A stretch of 64,000 nt of DNA from Actinernus sp. WN-2022 (taxonomy: Eukaryota > Cnidaria > Anthozoa > Actiniaria > Actinernidae). The notes beneath the pieces were generated by a model. The model saw only the letters and a list, made by a program, of their open reading frames with translations, was not told where the DNA came from and did no database searches. This document shows, in pieces, positions 1 to 11,437 of this stretch. Both the position numbers and the translations under genes were made by a program. The stretch covers positions 38,297-102,296 of the forward strand of contig JAOWCC010000758.1 of the NCBI GenBank assembly GCA_030867875.1. The letters are read 5' to 3'. The stretch's first letter is position 1; the number at the start of each line of letters is the position of its first letter.

Positions 1-74
1 AAGTTGGTTTTTCGCGAAATTTTTTGAACTACTCCTCCCCACCCCACACCACCCTCATAAAATACCTACAGATC
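1..74. other. Monomer leader with palindrome and C-rich, G-free tract
   Basis: Positions 10-19 are the perfect palindrome TTTCGCGAAA, followed by a T-run. Positions 27-70 contain no G on the + strand. C-runs lie at 34-35, 37-40, 42-45, 49-50 and 52-54. The complementary strand therefore has five closely spaced G-runs, three of them at least 3 nt long, which might fold into an imperfect or two-tier G-quadruplex (i-motif on the C strand). The tract recurs in every copy. No function is shown. Confidence 0.6.
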
Positions 75-349
75 AATTATTGGAAAGAAAGGCCAGAAAA
101 GTCGTAAACTGTCATTTGCCCTTTCAAGAAAGCGGCAAAAACACGAGTAACTGGCTTTTAAAGCTTAAAGGCACACAAGATCTACGCTGTTTCCACAAAA
201 GGAGCCCTAGAACCTAAAACCCCCTTTTGTGAAAACATGCTAGATCTTGTGTGCCTTTAGCTTTAAAAGCCAGTAACTCGTGTTTTTGCCGTTTTCTTGA
301 AACGGCAAATGACAGTTGAAGACTTTAATGGCCTTTCTATCCCATAATT
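75..349. repeat. Large imperfect inverted repeat (hairpin) in the monomer
   Basis: The left arm (75-202, 128 nt) is the reverse complement of the right arm (223-349, 127 nt), with about 13 mismatches and one 1-nt gap by manual alignment, roughly 89% identity. The 20-nt loop is 203-222. Long perfect blocks surround CGGCAAAAACACGAGT and AAAGGCACACAAGATCTA. The structure recurs at +894 in all copies, so a transcript of either strand could form a stem of about 125 bp. In copies 18 and 38 the left arm is split by a 594-bp insertion. It may derive from a fold-back or MITE-like element captured in the monomer; no target duplication is recognisable to prove this. Confidence 0.93.
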
Positions 350-389
350 TACTTGTGTGAGATCTATCCCATAATTTCTTTATTTGAGA
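336..389. repeat. 27-bp tandem duplication at the right arm edge
   Basis: 336-362 and 363-389 are adjacent copies of a 27-nt unit. The first 15 nt, TCTATCCCATAATTT, are identical and the ends share TTGNGNGAGA-like sequence, with four mismatches overall. The first copy overlaps the outer end of the hairpin right arm. The second lies outside it and has no partner in the left arm, so the duplication probably arose after the inverted repeat. Confidence 0.85.
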
Positions 390-403
390 CCTAGAGGTTA
401 TGC

Positions 404-756
404 TTAGGTTAGAAAAAGGCCATTTTCTGGTATTGTTACTCAAAATACAGGAAACTTCCATCCATTAAACGCAATCTACATGAAGAGAACGTTGTATTGC
501 CGTATAGTGCATCGAAATCCATTGAAAGCTCGAGAAATGGCGCCACTTTGAAGATATTAGGGTACACAAGTAACTTTGAGAGATTAAGGTTAGGTTACAA
601 AAAAACACATTTTCGGATTTTCTACTCCAAATAGGGCAAAACTGGCACGCCAGTCTGAAAGTACAGGAAGAGGCCGTTGTATTGCCGTATAGTGCATCGA
701 AATCCATTAAAAGGTCGAGAAATGGCGCCACTTTGAAATTTAGGTTACACAAGTAA
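404..756. repeat. Internal diverged direct dimer (units of about 185 bp)
   Basis: Unit A is 404-589 and unit B is 590 to about 756. The offset is 186 nt at the left edge, 185 nt through the core and 183 nt after a 2-nt gap. The best-conserved core is 490-552 versus 675-737: 63 nt with two differences (G524/A709 and C529/G714). The left parts align more loosely, sharing AGGTTA, a poly-A run, CATTTTC, TACTC and AAATA. The right parts share ACACAAGTAA at 564-573 and 747-756. The monomer thus contains an old tandem duplication inside the modern 894-bp unit. Confidence 0.88.
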
Positions 757-894
757 ATTAATGCGTACTTGTTGGCTTTAAAAGCCAGTAACTCACTTTT
801 CAACGTTTTGATCCCAAAAATGCACCTTTTTTCTCAGACCTAGTGGAAAATGTACATCTTTCACTAAGCAAATCGTTGCGCCATACGTCAGGCA
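757..894. repeat. Monomer tail with a third copy of the hairpin-arm core
   Basis: GCTTTAAAAGCCAGTAACTC at 775-794 is identical to 260-279 in the hairpin right arm, and matches the reverse complement of 145-164 in the left arm with one mismatch. Similarity fades to the right of 794. A further short echo is AGACCTAG at 836-843, also present at 387-394. The rest of the tail has no recognisable structure and no gene. Confidence 0.75.
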
Positions 895-3800
895 AAGTTG
901 GTTTTTCGCGAAATTTTTTGAACTACTCCTCCCCACCCCACACCACCCTCATAAAATACCTACAGATCAATTATTGGAAAGAAAGGCCAGAAAAGTCGTA
1001 AACTGTCATTTGCCCTTTCAAGAAAGCGGCAAAAACACGAGTAACTGGCTTTTAAAGCTTAAAGGCACACAAGATCTACGCTGTTTCCACAAAAGGAGCC
1101 CTAGAACCTAAAACCCCCTTTTGTGAAAACATGCTAGATCTTGTGTGCCTTTAGCTTTAAAAGCCAGTAACTCGTGTTTTTGCCGTTTTCTTGAAACGGC
1201 AAATGACAGTTGAAGACTTTAATGGCCTTTCTATCCCATAATTTACTTGTGTGAGATCTATCCCATAATTTCTTTATTTGAGACCTAGAGGTTATGCTTA
1301 GGTTAGAAAAAGGCCATTTTCTGGTATTGTTACTCAAAATACAGGAAACTTCCATCCATTAAACGCAATCTACATGAAGAGAACGTTGTATTGCCGTATA
1401 GTGCATCGAAATCCATTGAAAGCTCGAGAAATGGCGCCACTTTGAAGATATTAGGGTACACAAGTAACTTTGAGAGATTAAGGTTAGGTTACAAAAAAAC
1501 ACATTTTCGGATTTTCTACTCCAAATAGGGCAAAACTGGCACGCCAGTCTGAAAGTACAGGAAGAGGCCGTTGTATTGCCGTATAGTGCATCGAAATCCA
1601 TTAAAAGGTCGAGAAATGGCGCCACTTTGAAATTTAGGTTACACAAGTAAATTAATGCGTACTTGTTGGCTTTAAAAGCCAGTAACTCACTTTTCAACGT
1701 TTTGATCCCAAAAATGCACCTTTTTTCTCAGACCTAGTGGAAAATGTACATCTTTCACTAAGCAAATCGTTGCGCCATACGTCAGGCAAAGTTGGTTTTT
1801 CGCGAAATTTTTTGAACTACTCCTCCCCACCCCACACCACCCTCATAAAATACCTACAGATCAATTATTGGAAAGAAAGGCCAGAAAAGTCGTAAACTGT
1901 CATTTGCCCTTTCAAGAAAGCGGCAAAAACACGAGTAACTGGCTTTTAAAGCTTAAAGGCACACAAGATCTACGCTGTTTCCACAAAAGGAGCCCTAGAA
2001 CCTAAAACCCCCTTTTGTGAAAACATGCTAGATCTTGTGTGCCTTTAGCTTTAAAAGCCAGTAACTCGTGTTTTTGCCGTTTTCTTGAAACGGCAAATGA
2101 CAGTTGAAGACTTTAATGGCCTTTCTATCCCATAATTTACTTGTGTGAGATCTATCCCATAATTTCTTTATTTGAGACCTAGAGGTTATGCTTAGGTTAG
2201 AAAAAGGCCATTTTCTGGTATTGTTACTCAAAATACAGGAAACTTCCATCCATTAAACGCAATCTACATGAAGAGAACGTTGTATTGCCGTATAGTGCAT
2301 CGAAATCCATTGAAAGCTCGAGAAATGGCGCCACTTTGAAGATATTAGGGTACACAAGTAACTTTGAGAGATTAAGGTTAGGTTACAAAAAAACACATTT
2401 TCGGATTTTCTACTCCAAATAGGGCAAAACTGGCACGCCAGTCTGAAAGTACAGGAAGAGGCCGTTGTATTGCCGTATAGTGCATCGAAATCCATTAAAA
2501 GGTCGAGAAATGGCGCCACTTTGAAATTTAGGTTACACAAGTAAATTAATGCGTACTTGTTGGCTTTAAAAGCCAGTAACTCACTTTTCAACGTTTTGAT
2601 CCCAAAAATGCACCTTTTTTCTCAGACCTAGTGGAAAATGTACATCTTTCACTAAGCAAATCGTTGCGCCATACGTCAGGCAAAGTTGGTTTTTCGCGAA
2701 ATTTTTTGAACTACTCCTCCCCACCCCACACCACCCTCATAAAATACCTACAGATCAATTATTGGAAAGAAAGGCCAGAAAAGTCGTAAACTGTCATTTG
2801 CCCTTTCAAGAAAGCGGCAAAAACACGAGTAACTGGCTTTTAAAGCTTAAAGGCACACAAGATCTACGCTGTTTCCACAAAAGGAGCCCTAGAACCTAAA
2901 ACCCCCTTTTGTGAAAACATGCTAGATCTTGTGTGCCTTTAGCTTTAAAAGCCAGTAACTCGTGTTTTTGCCGTTTTCTTGAAACGGCAAATGACAGTTG
3001 AAGACTTTAATGGCCTTTCTATCCCATAATTTACTTGTGTGAGATCTATCCCATAATTTCTTTATTTGAGACCTAGAGGTTATGCTTAGGTTAGAAAAAG
3101 GCCATTTTCTGGTATTGTTACTCAAAATACAGGAAACTTCCATCCATTAAACGCAATCTACATGAAGAGAACGTTGTATTGCCGTATAGTGCATCGAAAT
3201 CCATTGAAAGCTCGAGAAATGGCGCCACTTTGAAGATATTAGGGTACACAAGTAACTTTGAGAGATTAAGGTTAGGTTACAAAAAAACACATTTTCGGAT
3301 TTTCTACTCCAAATAGGGCAAAACTGGCACGCCAGTCTGAAAGTACAGGAAGAGGCCGTTGTATTGCCGTATAGTGCATCGAAATCCATTAAAAGGTCGA
3401 GAAATGGCGCCACTTTGAAATTTAGGTTACACAAGTAAATTAATGCGTACTTGTTGGCTTTAAAAGCCAGTAACTCACTTTTCAACGTTTTGATCCCAAA
3501 AATGCACCTTTTTTCTCAGACCTAGTGGAAAATGTACATCTTTCACTAAGCAAATCGTTGCGCCATACGTCAGGCAAAGTTGGTTTTTCGCGAAATTTTT
3601 TGAACTACTCCTCCCCACCCCACACCACCCTCATAAAATACCTACAGATCAATTATTGGAAAGAAAGGCCAGAAAAGTCGTAAACTGTCATTTGCCCTTT
3701 CAAGAAAGCGGCAAAAACACGAGTAACTGGCTTTTAAAGCTTAAAGGCACACAAGATCTACGCTGTTTCCACAAAAGGAGCCCTAGAACCTAAAACCCCC

Positions 3801-6800
3801 TTTTGTGAAAACATGCTAGATCTTGTGTGCCTTTAGCTTTAAAAGCCAGTAACTCGTGTTTTTGCCGTTTTCTTGAAACGGCAAATGACAGTTGAAGACT
3901 TTAATGGCCTTTCTATCCCATAATTTACTTGTGTGAGATCTATCCCATAATTTCTTTATTTGAGACCTAGAGGTTATGCTTAGGTTAGAAAAAGGCCATT
4001 TTCTGGTATTGTTACTCAAAATACAGGAAACTTCCATCCATTAAACGCAATCTACATGAAGAGAACGTTGTATTGCCGTATAGTGCATCGAAATCCATTG
4101 AAAGCTCGAGAAATGGCGCCACTTTGAAGATATTAGGGTACACAAGTAACTTTGAGAGATTAAGGTTAGGTTACAAAAAAACACATTTTCGGATTTTCTA
4201 CTCCAAATAGGGCAAAACTGGCACGCCAGTCTGAAAGTACAGGAAGAGGCCGTTGTATTGCCGTATAGTGCATCGAAATCCATTAAAAGGTCGAGAAATG
4301 GCGCCACTTTGAAATTTAGGTTACACAAGTAAATTAATGCGTACTTGTTGGCTTTAAAAGCCAGTAACTCACTTTTCAACGTTTTGATCCCAAAAATGCA
4401 CCTTTTTTCTCAGACCTAGTGGAAAATGTACATCTTTCACTAAGCAAATCGTTGCGCCATACGTCAGGCAAAGTTGGTTTTTCGCGAAATTTTTTGAACT
4501 ACTCCTCCCCACCCCACACCACCCTCATAAAATACCTACAGATCAATTATTGGAAAGAAAGGCCAGAAAAGTCGTAAACTGTCATTTGCCCTTTCAAGAA
4601 AGCGGCAAAAACACGAGTAACTGGCTTTTAAAGCTTAAAGGCACACAAGATCTACGCTGTTTCCACAAAAGGAGCCCTAGAACCTAAAACCCCCTTTTGT
4701 GAAAACATGCTAGATCTTGTGTGCCTTTAGCTTTAAAAGCCAGTAACTCGTGTTTTTGCCGTTTTCTTGAAACGGCAAATGACAGTTGAAGACTTTAATG
4801 GCCTTTCTATCCCATAATTTACTTGTGTGAGATCTATCCCATAATTTCTTTATTTGAGACCTAGAGGTTATGCTTAGGTTAGAAAAAGGCCATTTTCTGG
4901 TATTGTTACTCAAAATACAGGAAACTTCCATCCATTAAACGCAATCTACATGAAGAGAACGTTGTATTGCCGTATAGTGCATCGAAATCCATTGAAAGCT
5001 CGAGAAATGGCGCCACTTTGAAGATATTAGGGTACACAAGTAACTTTGAGAGATTAAGGTTAGGTTACAAAAAAACACATTTTCGGATTTTCTACTCCAA
5101 ATAGGGCAAAACTGGCACGCCAGTCTGAAAGTACAGGAAGAGGCCGTTGTATTGCCGTATAGTGCATCGAAATCCATTAAAAGGTCGAGAAATGGCGCCA
5201 CTTTGAAATTTAGGTTACACAAGTAAATTAATGCGTACTTGTTGGCTTTAAAAGCCAGTAACTCACTTTTCAACGTTTTGATCCCAAAAATGCACCTTTT
5301 TTCTCAGACCTAGTGGAAAATGTACATCTTTCACTAAGCAAATCGTTGCGCCATACGTCAGGCAAAGTTGGTTTTTCGCGAAATTTTTTGAACTACTCCT
5401 CCCCACCCCACACCACCCTCATAAAATACCTACAGATCAATTATTGGAAAGAAAGGCCAGAAAAGTCGTAAACTGTCATTTGCCCTTTCAAGAAAGCGGC
5501 AAAAACACGAGTAACTGGCTTTTAAAGCTTAAAGGCACACAAGATCTACGCTGTTTCCACAAAAGGAGCCCTAGAACCTAAAACCCCCTTTTGTGAAAAC
5601 ATGCTAGATCTTGTGTGCCTTTAGCTTTAAAAGCCAGTAACTCGTGTTTTTGCCGTTTTCTTGAAACGGCAAATGACAGTTGAAGACTTTAATGGCCTTT
5701 CTATCCCATAATTTACTTGTGTGAGATCTATCCCATAATTTCTTTATTTGAGACCTAGAGGTTATGCTTAGGTTAGAAAAAGGCCATTTTCTGGTATTGT
5801 TACTCAAAATACAGGAAACTTCCATCCATTAAACGCAATCTACATGAAGAGAACGTTGTATTGCCGTATAGTGCATCGAAATCCATTGAAAGCTCGAGAA
5901 ATGGCGCCACTTTGAAGATATTAGGGTACACAAGTAACTTTGAGAGATTAAGGTTAGGTTACAAAAAAACACATTTTCGGATTTTCTACTCCAAATAGGG
6001 CAAAACTGGCACGCCAGTCTGAAAGTACAGGAAGAGGCCGTTGTATTGCCGTATAGTGCATCGAAATCCATTAAAAGGTCGAGAAATGGCGCCACTTTGA
6101 AATTTAGGTTACACAAGTAAATTAATGCGTACTTGTTGGCTTTAAAAGCCAGTAACTCACTTTTCAACGTTTTGATCCCAAAAATGCACCTTTTTTCTCA
6201 GACCTAGTGGAAAATGTACATCTTTCACTAAGCAAATCGTTGCGCCATACGTCAGGCAAAGTTGGTTTTTCGCGAAATTTTTTGAACTACTCCTCCCCAC
6301 CCCACACCACCCTCATAAAATACCTACAGATCAATTATTGGAAAGAAAGGCCAGAAAAGTCGTAAACTGTCATTTGCCCTTTCAAGAAAGCGGCAAAAAC
6401 ACGAGTAACTGGCTTTTAAAGCTTAAAGGCACACAAGATCTACGCTGTTTCCACAAAAGGAGCCCTAGAACCTAAAACCCCCTTTTGTGAAAACATGCTA
6501 GATCTTGTGTGCCTTTAGCTTTAAAAGCCAGTAACTCGTGTTTTTGCCGTTTTCTTGAAACGGCAAATGACAGTTGAAGACTTTAATGGCCTTTCTATCC
6601 CATAATTTACTTGTGTGAGATCTATCCCATAATTTCTTTATTTGAGACCTAGAGGTTATGCTTAGGTTAGAAAAAGGCCATTTTCTGGTATTGTTACTCA
6701 AAATACAGGAAACTTCCATCCATTAAACGCAATCTACATGAAGAGAACGTTGTATTGCCGTATAGTGCATCGAAATCCATTGAAAGCTCGAGAAATGGCG

Positions 6801-9800
6801 CCACTTTGAAGATATTAGGGTACACAAGTAACTTTGAGAGATTAAGGTTAGGTTACAAAAAAACACATTTTCGGATTTTCTACTCCAAATAGGGCAAAAC
6901 TGGCACGCCAGTCTGAAAGTACAGGAAGAGGCCGTTGTATTGCCGTATAGTGCATCGAAATCCATTAAAAGGTCGAGAAATGGCGCCACTTTGAAATTTA
7001 GGTTACACAAGTAAATTAATGCGTACTTGTTGGCTTTAAAAGCCAGTAACTCACTTTTCAACGTTTTGATCCCAAAAATGCACCTTTTTTCTCAGACCTA
7101 GTGGAAAATGTACATCTTTCACTAAGCAAATCGTTGCGCCATACGTCAGGCAAAGTTGGTTTTTCGCGAAATTTTTTGAACTACTCCTCCCCACCCCACA
7201 CCACCCTCATAAAATACCTACAGATCAATTATTGGAAAGAAAGGCCAGAAAAGTCGTAAACTGTCATTTGCCCTTTCAAGAAAGCGGCAAAAACACGAGT
7301 AACTGGCTTTTAAAGCTTAAAGGCACACAAGATCTACGCTGTTTCCACAAAAGGAGCCCTAGAACCTAAAACCCCCTTTTGTGAAAACATGCTAGATCTT
7401 GTGTGCCTTTAGCTTTAAAAGCCAGTAACTCGTGTTTTTGCCGTTTTCTTGAAACGGCAAATGACAGTTGAAGACTTTAATGGCCTTTCTATCCCATAAT
7501 TTACTTGTGTGAGATCTATCCCATAATTTCTTTATTTGAGACCTAGAGGTTATGCTTAGGTTAGAAAAAGGCCATTTTCTGGTATTGTTACTCAAAATAC
7601 AGGAAACTTCCATCCATTAAACGCAATCTACATGAAGAGAACGTTGTATTGCCGTATAGTGCATCGAAATCCATTGAAAGCTCGAGAAATGGCGCCACTT
7701 TGAAGATATTAGGGTACACAAGTAACTTTGAGAGATTAAGGTTAGGTTACAAAAAAACACATTTTCGGATTTTCTACTCCAAATAGGGCAAAACTGGCAC
7801 GCCAGTCTGAAAGTACAGGAAGAGGCCGTTGTATTGCCGTATAGTGCATCGAAATCCATTAAAAGGTCGAGAAATGGCGCCACTTTGAAATTTAGGTTAC
7901 ACAAGTAAATTAATGCGTACTTGTTGGCTTTAAAAGCCAGTAACTCACTTTTCAACGTTTTGATCCCAAAAATGCACCTTTTTTCTCAGACCTAGTGGAA
8001 AATGTACATCTTTCACTAAGCAAATCGTTGCGCCATACGTCAGGCAAAGTTGGTTTTTCGCGAAATTTTTTGAACTACTCCTCCCCACCCCACACCACCC
8101 TCATAAAATACCTACAGATCAATTATTGGAAAGAAAGGCCAGAAAAGTCGTAAACTGTCATTTGCCCTTTCAAGAAAGCGGCAAAAACACGAGTAACTGG
8201 CTTTTAAAGCTTAAAGGCACACAAGATCTACGCTGTTTCCACAAAAGGAGCCCTAGAACCTAAAACCCCCTTTTGTGAAAACATGCTAGATCTTGTGTGC
8301 CTTTAGCTTTAAAAGCCAGTAACTCGTGTTTTTGCCGTTTTCTTGAAACGGCAAATGACAGTTGAAGACTTTAATGGCCTTTCTATCCCATAATTTACTT
8401 GTGTGAGATCTATCCCATAATTTCTTTATTTGAGACCTAGAGGTTATGCTTAGGTTAGAAAAAGGCCATTTTCTGGTATTGTTACTCAAAATACAGGAAA
8501 CTTCCATCCATTAAACGCAATCTACATGAAGAGAACGTTGTATTGCCGTATAGTGCATCGAAATCCATTGAAAGCTCGAGAAATGGCGCCACTTTGAAGA
8601 TATTAGGGTACACAAGTAACTTTGAGAGATTAAGGTTAGGTTACAAAAAAACACATTTTCGGATTTTCTACTCCAAATAGGGCAAAACTGGCACGCCAGT
8701 CTGAAAGTACAGGAAGAGGCCGTTGTATTGCCGTATAGTGCATCGAAATCCATTAAAAGGTCGAGAAATGGCGCCACTTTGAAATTTAGGTTACACAAGT
8801 AAATTAATGCGTACTTGTTGGCTTTAAAAGCCAGTAACTCACTTTTCAACGTTTTGATCCCAAAAATGCACCTTTTTTCTCAGACCTAGTGGAAAATGTA
8901 CATCTTTCACTAAGCAAATCGTTGCGCCATACGTCAGGCAAAGTTGGTTTTTCGCGAAATTTTTTGAACTACTCCTCCCCACCCCACACCACCCTCATAA
9001 AATACCTACAGATCAATTATTGGAAAGAAAGGCCAGAAAAGTCGTAAACTGTCATTTGCCCTTTCAAGAAAGCGGCAAAAACACGAGTAACTGGCTTTTA
9101 AAGCTTAAAGGCACACAAGATCTACGCTGTTTCCACAAAAGGAGCCCTAGAACCTAAAACCCCCTTTTGTGAAAACATGCTAGATCTTGTGTGCCTTTAG
9201 CTTTAAAAGCCAGTAACTCGTGTTTTTGCCGTTTTCTTGAAACGGCAAATGACAGTTGAAGACTTTAATGGCCTTTCTATCCCATAATTTACTTGTGTGA
9301 GATCTATCCCATAATTTCTTTATTTGAGACCTAGAGGTTATGCTTAGGTTAGAAAAAGGCCATTTTCTGGTATTGTTACTCAAAATACAGGAAACTTCCA
9401 TCCATTAAACGCAATCTACATGAAGAGAACGTTGTATTGCCGTATAGTGCATCGAAATCCATTGAAAGCTCGAGAAATGGCGCCACTTTGAAGATATTAG
9501 GGTACACAAGTAACTTTGAGAGATTAAGGTTAGGTTACAAAAAAACACATTTTCGGATTTTCTACTCCAAATAGGGCAAAACTGGCACGCCAGTCTGAAA
9601 GTACAGGAAGAGGCCGTTGTATTGCCGTATAGTGCATCGAAATCCATTAAAAGGTCGAGAAATGGCGCCACTTTGAAATTTAGGTTACACAAGTAAATTA
9701 ATGCGTACTTGTTGGCTTTAAAAGCCAGTAACTCACTTTTCAACGTTTTGATCCCAAAAATGCACCTTTTTTCTCAGACCTAGTGGAAAATGTACATCTT

Positions 9801-10542
9801 TCACTAAGCAAATCGTTGCGCCATACGTCAGGCAAAGTTGGTTTTTCGCGAAATTTTTTGAACTACTCCTCCCCACCCCACACCACCCTCATAAAATACC
9901 TACAGATCAATTATTGGAAAGAAAGGCCAGAAAAGTCGTAAACTGTCATTTGCCCTTTCAAGAAAGCGGCAAAAACACGAGTAACTGGCTTTTAAAGCTT
10001 AAAGGCACACAAGATCTACGCTGTTTCCACAAAAGGAGCCCTAGAACCTAAAACCCCCTTTTGTGAAAACATGCTAGATCTTGTGTGCCTTTAGCTTTAA
10101 AAGCCAGTAACTCGTGTTTTTGCCGTTTTCTTGAAACGGCAAATGACAGTTGAAGACTTTAATGGCCTTTCTATCCCATAATTTACTTGTGTGAGATCTA
10201 TCCCATAATTTCTTTATTTGAGACCTAGAGGTTATGCTTAGGTTAGAAAAAGGCCATTTTCTGGTATTGTTACTCAAAATACAGGAAACTTCCATCCATT
10301 AAACGCAATCTACATGAAGAGAACGTTGTATTGCCGTATAGTGCATCGAAATCCATTGAAAGCTCGAGAAATGGCGCCACTTTGAAGATATTAGGGTACA
10401 CAAGTAACTTTGAGAGATTAAGGTTAGGTTACAAAAAAACACATTTTCGGATTTTCTACTCCAAATAGGGCAAAACTGGCACGCCAGTCTGAAAGTACAG
10501 GAAGAGGCCGTTGTATTGCCGTATAGTGCATCGAAATCCATT

Positions 10543-10543
10543 G
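10543..10543. other. A-to-G variant at monomer position 709 (copy 12)
   Basis: Reads CCATTGAAAGG instead of CCATTAAAAGG in unit B of the internal dimer. The G equals the base at the equivalent place in unit A (monomer position 524). First of an adjacent variant pair, 6 copies left of MITE-bearing copy 18. Confidence 0.95.
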
Positions 10544-11436
10544 AAAGGTCGAGAAATGGCGCCACTTTGAAATTTAGGTTACACAAGTAAATTAATGCGT
10601 ACTTGTTGGCTTTAAAAGCCAGTAACTCACTTTTCAACGTTTTGATCCCAAAAATGCACCTTTTTTCTCAGACCTAGTGGAAAATGTACATCTTTCACTA
10701 AGCAAATCGTTGCGCCATACGTCAGGCAAAGTTGGTTTTTCGCGAAATTTTTTGAACTACTCCTCCCCACCCCACACCACCCTCATAAAATACCTACAGA
10801 TCAATTATTGGAAAGAAAGGCCAGAAAAGTCGTAAACTGTCATTTGCCCTTTCAAGAAAGCGGCAAAAACACGAGTAACTGGCTTTTAAAGCTTAAAGGC
10901 ACACAAGATCTACGCTGTTTCCACAAAAGGAGCCCTAGAACCTAAAACCCCCTTTTGTGAAAACATGCTAGATCTTGTGTGCCTTTAGCTTTAAAAGCCA
11001 GTAACTCGTGTTTTTGCCGTTTTCTTGAAACGGCAAATGACAGTTGAAGACTTTAATGGCCTTTCTATCCCATAATTTACTTGTGTGAGATCTATCCCAT
11101 AATTTCTTTATTTGAGACCTAGAGGTTATGCTTAGGTTAGAAAAAGGCCATTTTCTGGTATTGTTACTCAAAATACAGGAAACTTCCATCCATTAAACGC
11201 AATCTACATGAAGAGAACGTTGTATTGCCGTATAGTGCATCGAAATCCATTGAAAGCTCGAGAAATGGCGCCACTTTGAAGATATTAGGGTACACAAGTA
11301 ACTTTGAGAGATTAAGGTTAGGTTACAAAAAAACACATTTTCGGATTTTCTACTCCAAATAGGGCAAAACTGGCACGCCAGTCTGAAAGTACAGGAAGAG
11401 GCCGTTGTATTGCCGTATAGTGCATCGAAATCCATT

Positions 11437-11437
11437 G
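11437..11437. other. A-to-G variant at monomer position 709 (copy 13)
   Basis: Same substitution as in copy 12, 894 bp away; second of the adjacent pair, 5 copies left of copy 18. Confidence 0.95.

Larger units (their letters stand above)
1..894. repeat. Reference monomer of the satellite (894 bp)
   Basis: Used as the coordinate frame for all copies; the choice of position 1 is arbitrary. Order of parts: leader with a C-rich tract (1-74), inverted repeat (75-349), 27-bp tandem pair (336-389), short joining stretch (390-403), dimer of a unit of about 185 bp (404-756), and tail (757-894). Single-cut restriction landmarks by reading are HindIII AAGCTT at 161-166 and XhoI CTCGAG at 529-534. Each predicts an 894-bp ladder, with a 1492-bp fragment from the two MITE-bearing copies. 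No match to a named satellite family is claimed. Confidence 0.95.

Noticed and set aside
240..461. 73-codon open frame on the minus strand as a gene
   Set aside because: It overlaps the hairpin right arm and the 27-bp tandem pair, which accounts for its internal KLWDR repeat. No family resemblance was seen, and its conservation follows from array homogenisation.
703..728. RNA polymerase III B box near GGTCGAGAAATGG
   Set aside because: Only a partial match to GGTTCGANTCC, with no convincing A box at the proper distance and no tRNA-like fold.
465..803. 112-codon open frame on the minus strand, repeated in all 70 copies, as a gene family
   Set aside because: No recognisable domain or signal. 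The DNA direct repeat inside it is read in two different frames. It lies in a homogeneous satellite, and its neighbour frame is broken by a 1-nt insertion in copy 42 without other change. Five copies carry a Leu-to-Ser change that simply follows the position-709 variant.
1..894. CENP-B box in the monomer
   Set aside because: I found no match to the core TTCGNNNNANNCGGG pattern on either strand by eye; the sequence CGGG is absent from the monomer.
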